In this document: one piece after another, positions 8,610 to 11,501 of the stretch
Layout: each line of letters begins with the position of its first letter
Numbering within the stretch: the first letter of the stretch is position 1
DNA from: Mycocentrospora acerina
Lineage: Eukaryota; Ascomycota; Dothideomycetes; Pleosporales
Direction: 5' to 3'
Assembly (NCBI GenBank): GCA_022701365.1
Contig: JAKUHH010000300.1
Span: 1 to 11,501 of the forward strand
DNA: 11,501 bases
Made by a program: the position numbers and the translations under genes
The notes under the pieces: model-generated
The model's input: only the letters and a program-made list of their open reading frames with translations
What the model was told of the DNA's origin: nothing
Database searches by the model: none

Positions 8610-9002
8610 TGTTAAGATCCTGTTCTGTACTTGATCTTAGTGGTCAATAACCTTCTGATACTAGTACTAATATAGAACAGGTTTAAGGTTAGTTCTTAGG
8701 GATAAAGTAGGTTTAAGGAAATAAGGTTAGTTTAATGCACGTATTAATAATACACTGTAATTAAAGGTAAGAAGTAATAAATAGATTAATTAACAAGGTT
8801 AAACACATTACTATAAGGGTAGTGTTCCTACTAACTATATACTTAATTATAATATAGTGTTTAGTACTAATTATAAAGCTTAGTGTACTAATTATAACTA
8901 ATTACACTAAGCACTAAGCACATTATATAATCTAGGTTGCTTAGTTGCAGCAAGGCTAGTTAATTAGTTAGGGTGCATCTCTTGCCTAACCTAGCCTTAA
9001 CA
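8610..9002 (-). repeat. 3' LTR of the Gypsy element (393 bp)
   Basis: On the minus strand it begins TGTTAAG at 9002 and ends CTTAACA at 8610, a perfect 7-bp terminal inverted repeat. The start lies three bases after a purine tract, and the end abuts sequence that resumes the Copia pol frame. A TATA-like stretch (ATTATATAAT, about 8922-8932) lies inside and could be the LTR promoter. Parts near 8630-8660 keep CpA and look less mutated than their surroundings. Confidence 0.75.
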
Positions 9003-9005
9003 CTA

Positions 9006-9018
9006 TCCTTCTTCTTGC
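9006..9018 (-). other. Gypsy polypurine tract
   Basis: The minus strand reads GGCAAGAAGAAGGA just before the proposed LTR start, the expected site and composition of a plus-strand primer. Its presence supports the placement of the LTR boundary at 9002. Confidence 0.55.
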
Positions 9019-9041
9019 CTAGCTTAGTCCCTTAAGCTTAT

Positions 9042-9048
9042 TATATAA
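9042..9048 (+). promoter_or_regulatory. TATA-like motif upstream of the antisense ORF
   Basis: TATATAA lies 40 bp before the ATG at 9088 and is followed by CGCGCG, unusual CpG retention in RIP-affected DNA. It lies inside the Gypsy element but outside the LTR. It could have driven the plus-strand ORF independently of the LTR promoter. This is inference from position alone. Confidence 0.3.
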
Positions 9049-9087
9049 CGCGCGTAGTCTTTATATATTTGCTGCCTAGTTTTAATA

Positions 9088-9594
9088 ATGTCTAAACATC
9101 CTAAAGAGTTAAGTACTGTTTACTATTAATGTCTTTATAAATTTATTAAAATTACTAGCAAAATAATAGTCTAAAAATGCACAACTTATATAAAGCATAA
9201 TTAGGTGTGTAAAGTTTATATTTAGTCTAGAAAGTATAGCAAGTGTTTGTAATATAGCTAATAATGTAATATGCAAGTAACTTAATCTAAGTTTAAGCAG
9301 TTAGTAACTAAAAAGGAAAAGTTACAATAACAGATTAAGGAGTCTTAAGAGGCTTAAAATATTGCAATGCAAGCACAAGAGAAAGCGCTAGAAGATCTGC
9401 GCACTGCGCATGCTAGAGAAGAAAGATTGCAGATATAAATAGATTTAATAGATTATTATGCAGAGGAGGCAATCTTAGTAGAGGAGCAGAGTATTAAGGA
9501 ACAGGAGGAACAGGAACGCGCAGAGATAAGTAATCTTATATCTTTTAATAGTCCTTTAGAAGGCCTAGCTTTAAGTTTGTCTCTAAGTACTTAA
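9088..9594 (+). pseudogene. Decayed Zn2Cys6-cluster plus coiled-coil ORF, antisense inside the Gypsy element
   Basis: One frame runs 168 codons from the ATG at 9088 to a TAA at 9592-9594, interrupted by in-frame TAA/TAG codons of RIP type. Codons 31, 34, 41, 50, 53 and 60 show C-x2-[C]-x6-C-x8-[C]-x2-C-x6-C, the GAL4-type binuclear zinc cluster. Codons 34 and 50 are now TAT, one G-to-A change from TGT. After it, codons 68-147 are rich in Glu, Gln, Lys and Ala with heptad-like Leu/Ile spacing, which suggests a coiled coil. The ORF lies between the Gypsy pol and the 3' LTR, on the opposite strand to pol, and its end faces the pol end across about 65 bp. Zinc-cluster proteins usually bind DNA; function here is unknown. 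The terminal TAA may also be a mutated CAA, so the original protein may have been longer. Alternative: a captured host gene or a separate insertion. Confidence 0.7.
9178..9267 (+). other. Zn2Cys6 cluster region with two RIP-type Cys-to-Tyr changes
   Basis: Cysteines remain at codons 31 (TGC), 41, 53 and 60 (TGT). Tyrosine codons TAT occupy the two remaining ligand positions, 34 and 50. The opposite strand of TGT is ACA, and a CpA-to-TpA change there yields exactly TAT, so both losses fit RIP on the minus strand. Confidence 0.65.
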
Positions 9595-9659
9595 AGTGCT
9601 ATTAAAGGTCTTTTAGATAACTTCTAGGAAGTTCCTGTGTTATTTTCTAGAAGTAAAAC

Positions 9660-11368
9660 CTAGTTCTTATATCTTAAGCTCTTCTAGTATTTTTAAAGTA
9701 GTAGTTAACAGTTTATAAAGTAAGTTTCTAGTTTTTAGTTGTCTTTACTTAGTAGGTAACCTTTCTATCTAATTAGGAACTTAAGTCCTTACTTAGTTTT
9801 TTAGTAGTTAATAATTTTCTTAACTTTATAAGTATTATTAATATCTAGTTTAAAATAGAATGTTCTTTAGATTAGCATTTCTAGGTTAGCAGGTTCTAAT
9901 AAAGAGATGTAGAATACTAGGTAGATTTTAGTGTCTTTAAGGAGTTTAAGTTTATAGTTAACTAGTCCCCTAGGTTTAATAATAAAAAATAGTCTAACTT
10001 TAATATAGTCTAGTTTCTTACTTAGTCTTCTTATTCTAAGATTTTTGTAAGAAGATACACTTTATCCTCCTTCTTAAGCTAAGGTACTCTTTTTCTTTTT
10101 CTGTTTATATAAGTAATAGCTTTTTACTATGCTGTTTTAATATTTTTCTTTAAATTTTTATAAACTTCTTTAAGTTCTTCTACTATAATTACTGCTAATT
10201 TTATTTATAGACTAGGAAATATTTATATAAATAAGTTTAGGTATTGTCTGTAATTTATAAAGTATAGCATTATGCCTATTACTTCTAATAACTTATTATT
10301 ATAGGCTATCTGTTCTATTAGTAGTAGTAATACCTAATTATTTTATTGTTAATTACTGTATATCTGTAGGTAAGTTTCTATAGTTTAATTTATTCTTTCT
10401 GTTTGTCTATCTATCTGCAGATAATAGGCAGTAGATAGTTTTTATTTTGTTCTTATTGCAGCTATTAGGGTTATCTAATAGTTTAATATAAATAGTTTAT
10501 CTTTATTGCTAATAATTAATTCTAGGATGCTGTAGTTTTGTACTATCTAGTCTAAGATTATATGCTTTAACTATGTTGCATTATAATTGTCTTAGAATAG
10601 TATTATCTTAGCATACTTTATAAGTCTGTTAATAATAACTAGTATTACATTATAAGCAATATTAGTAATAGGGTCTTTAGAGTTTAGTAAGCTAGTAACA
10701 AAGTCTATAGTAATGTCTGTCTAAGGTGCCTTAAGTGCTTAGATTAGCTGCATTTCTCTATACTTAGCATGTATACTGTGCTTATTTTATTAACAGTATA
10801 AGCATTTCTTAATATAAGCTGTAATTTTTTCTTTTATATACAAAAACTTGTAGTTTTATTATATAAGCTCTATTATTCTAGTAATTCTAGGATATCTGTG
10901 TACTAGGGTGTTATAGTAATCTCTAATAACTTATTCTTATAATTCCTTAGGTATATTTAGTAGAATGTTTTCTTTATTTATAACTTGTAATATATTGTTT
11001 AGCTGCTAAGATAGTCTAATTAATCTATCTCTGTTAACTTGCAGTATTACTAACTTAATAATTTCTTTTTCTCCTGTAATATTAGTTCTCCTACTTAAAG
11101 TATTAGCTTATCTGTTATCTTTTTTTAGCGTGTACAGGACTTTAAACTTATATTATCTTAACATTTTAGACTATCTAACTTATTATTAGTTAAGTACTTT
11201 AGTAGTTATAAAGTAGAGTAAGTTCTTATAGTTAGTGTAGATTATAAGGTCTAAATAGCTTTCTGTGTAAATTCTTTAATATTATAATGCAGAAATAATT
11301 ACTATAAGTTCTTTGTTATGCACATTATATCTTTCTTCTAGTCTGCTAAATTTGCAAGAATAGTATGT
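9660..11368 (-). pseudogene. Gypsy pol remnant: RNase H, integrase, chromodomain
   Basis: A single frame holds from the N at 11369 down to about 10047. RNase H is at about 10990-11368 ('RLEERYNVHNKEL', then a 'YTNYKNLLYF' block). The H2C2 zinc finger has its C-x2-C at 10793-10804. The integrase core follows, with first Asp (IDFVT) at 10703-10705, the second catalytic position now Asn (ISNKDKLF, codon 10505-10507), and the Glu of 'RQTERIN' kept at 10397-10399. The integrase tail contains 'RKRKRVP' and 'EDKVYLLTK'. After a one-base shift at the T-run 10042-10046, the next frame carries 'SKKLDYIKVR', 'ISLLEPA' and a chromodomain at 9680-9835 ('YKVKKIINY', 'KFLIR', 'KGY'), ending at a TAG at 9660-9662. 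RIP-type stops replace Gln and Trp throughout. It is non-functional. Confidence 0.92.
11056..11187. repeat. First copy of a 132-bp exact direct repeat
   Basis: It is identical to 11370-11501 in all 132 positions, offset by 314 bases. This copy sits in its proper place within the Gypsy RNase H coding frame. Confidence 0.97.
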
Positions 11369-11369
11369 N
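11369..11369. other. Single-N gap / contig junction
   Basis: The only ambiguous base in the window. The sequence to its right does not continue the RNase H frame upstream but repeats an earlier part of it. The N therefore probably marks a scaffold join rather than one uncertain base. Confidence 0.85.
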
Positions 11370-11501
11370 TAATAATTTCTTTTTCTCCTGTAATATTAGT
11401 TCTCCTACTTAAAGTATTAGCTTATCTGTTATCTTTTTTTAGCGTGTACAGGACTTTAAACTTATATTATCTTAACATTTTAGACTATCTAACTTATTAT
11501 T
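11370..11501. repeat. Second copy of the 132-bp exact repeat, after the N
   Basis: It begins directly after the N and runs to the window edge. It encodes, on the minus strand, the same RNase H segment as 11056-11187. In an intact element the sequence here should encode the start of RNase H and then reverse transcriptase, so the order is broken. Identity is perfect in an otherwise RIP-diverged region, which points to duplicated contig ends. Confidence 0.9.

Larger units (their letters stand above)
8610..11501 (-). mobile_element. RIP-degraded Ty3/Gypsy chromovirus, 3' part, inserted into the Copia element
   Basis: Order on the minus strand: RNase H, H2C2 zinc finger, integrase core, integrase C-terminal region, chromodomain, an antisense ORF, polypurine tract, 3' LTR. 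RNase H before integrase defines Ty3/Gypsy, and the terminal chromodomain places it among chromoviruses. Protease, reverse transcriptase, gag and the 5' LTR should lie to the right of the window. The insertion point at 8609/8610 splits the Copia pol frame. The five bases next to the LTR (AGGAG, 8605-8609) are the expected copy of the target-site duplication, but the partner copy is not in view. Confidence 0.9.

Noticed and set aside
8610..8680. Apparent continuation of the Copia pol frame beyond 8609
   Set aside because: A few residues look family-like, but the match weakens at once and the stretch is explained as the end of the Gypsy LTR.
8619..8681. Inverted repeat (8-bp arms, about 60 bp apart) that looks like a tiny transposon or mini-LTR
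   Set aside because: It lies wholly inside the 393-bp Gypsy LTR, which has better ends (7-bp inverted repeat, adjacent polypurine tract, interruption of the Copia frame). The short arms may be chance.
11370..11501. A genuine tandem duplication within the Gypsy element
   Set aside because: Perfect identity, a start exactly at an N and a broken domain order point to an assembly join.
5714..11501. CRISPR array or tRNA/rRNA genes in the low-complexity right half
   Set aside because: The repetitive look comes from TAG/CTA/TTA enrichment through RIP. There is no regular repeat-spacer structure and no clover-leaf or rRNA motif that I could see.

Overview
The window comes from a filamentous ascomycete (Pezizomycotina). 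The genes have short spliceosomal introns of 45-62 bp with CTAAC/CTGAC-type branch points. The protein families are typical of moulds: a fungal transcription-factor C-terminus, an RTA1-family membrane protein and a secreted type-B carboxylesterase. The right half carries the signature of repeat-induced point mutation (RIP), with CpA and CpG depleted, TpA in excess, and stop codons where Gln or Trp is expected. A Dothideomycete with AT-rich isochores would fit, but genus cannot be read from the sequence.

Layout. Positions 1-5160 are ordinary gene-bearing DNA. They hold the 3' end of a probable transcription factor gene (2-553, +), an RTA1-like seven-helix membrane protein (1456-2421, -, one intron), and a secreted carboxylesterase of 550 residues (3401-5160, +, two introns). 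The last two are divergently transcribed from a roughly 1 kb intergenic region. Positions 5161-5713 are an AT-rich transition without a gene.

From 5714 to the end the window is one nested, RIP-mutated retrotransposon landscape. A Ty1/Copia element lies on the minus strand (3' LTR about 5714-5858, pol remnant 6064-8609). It is interrupted inside its integrase region by a Ty3/Gypsy chromovirus, also on the minus strand (3' LTR 8610-9002, pol with RNase H, integrase and chromodomain at 9660-11368). Both pol genes can be followed in essentially one reading frame through many RIP-type stops, with only one indel seen. The 5' parts of both elements lie beyond the right edge.

The most interesting observation is an ORF between the Gypsy pol and its 3' LTR, on the opposite strand to the retrotransposon genes (9088-9594, +). 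It keeps the spacing of a GAL4-type Zn2Cys6 cluster (C-x2-C-x6-C-x8-C-x2-C-x6-C), with two of the six cysteines changed TGT to TAT exactly as RIP would do, followed by a long Glu/Gln/Lys-rich coiled coil. This looks like a decayed DNA-binding-type protein carried antisense by a chromovirus. Part of it has largely escaped RIP.

The right end contains an assembly problem. A single N at 11369 is followed by 132 bases identical to 11056-11187, and this breaks the order of the RNase H domain.
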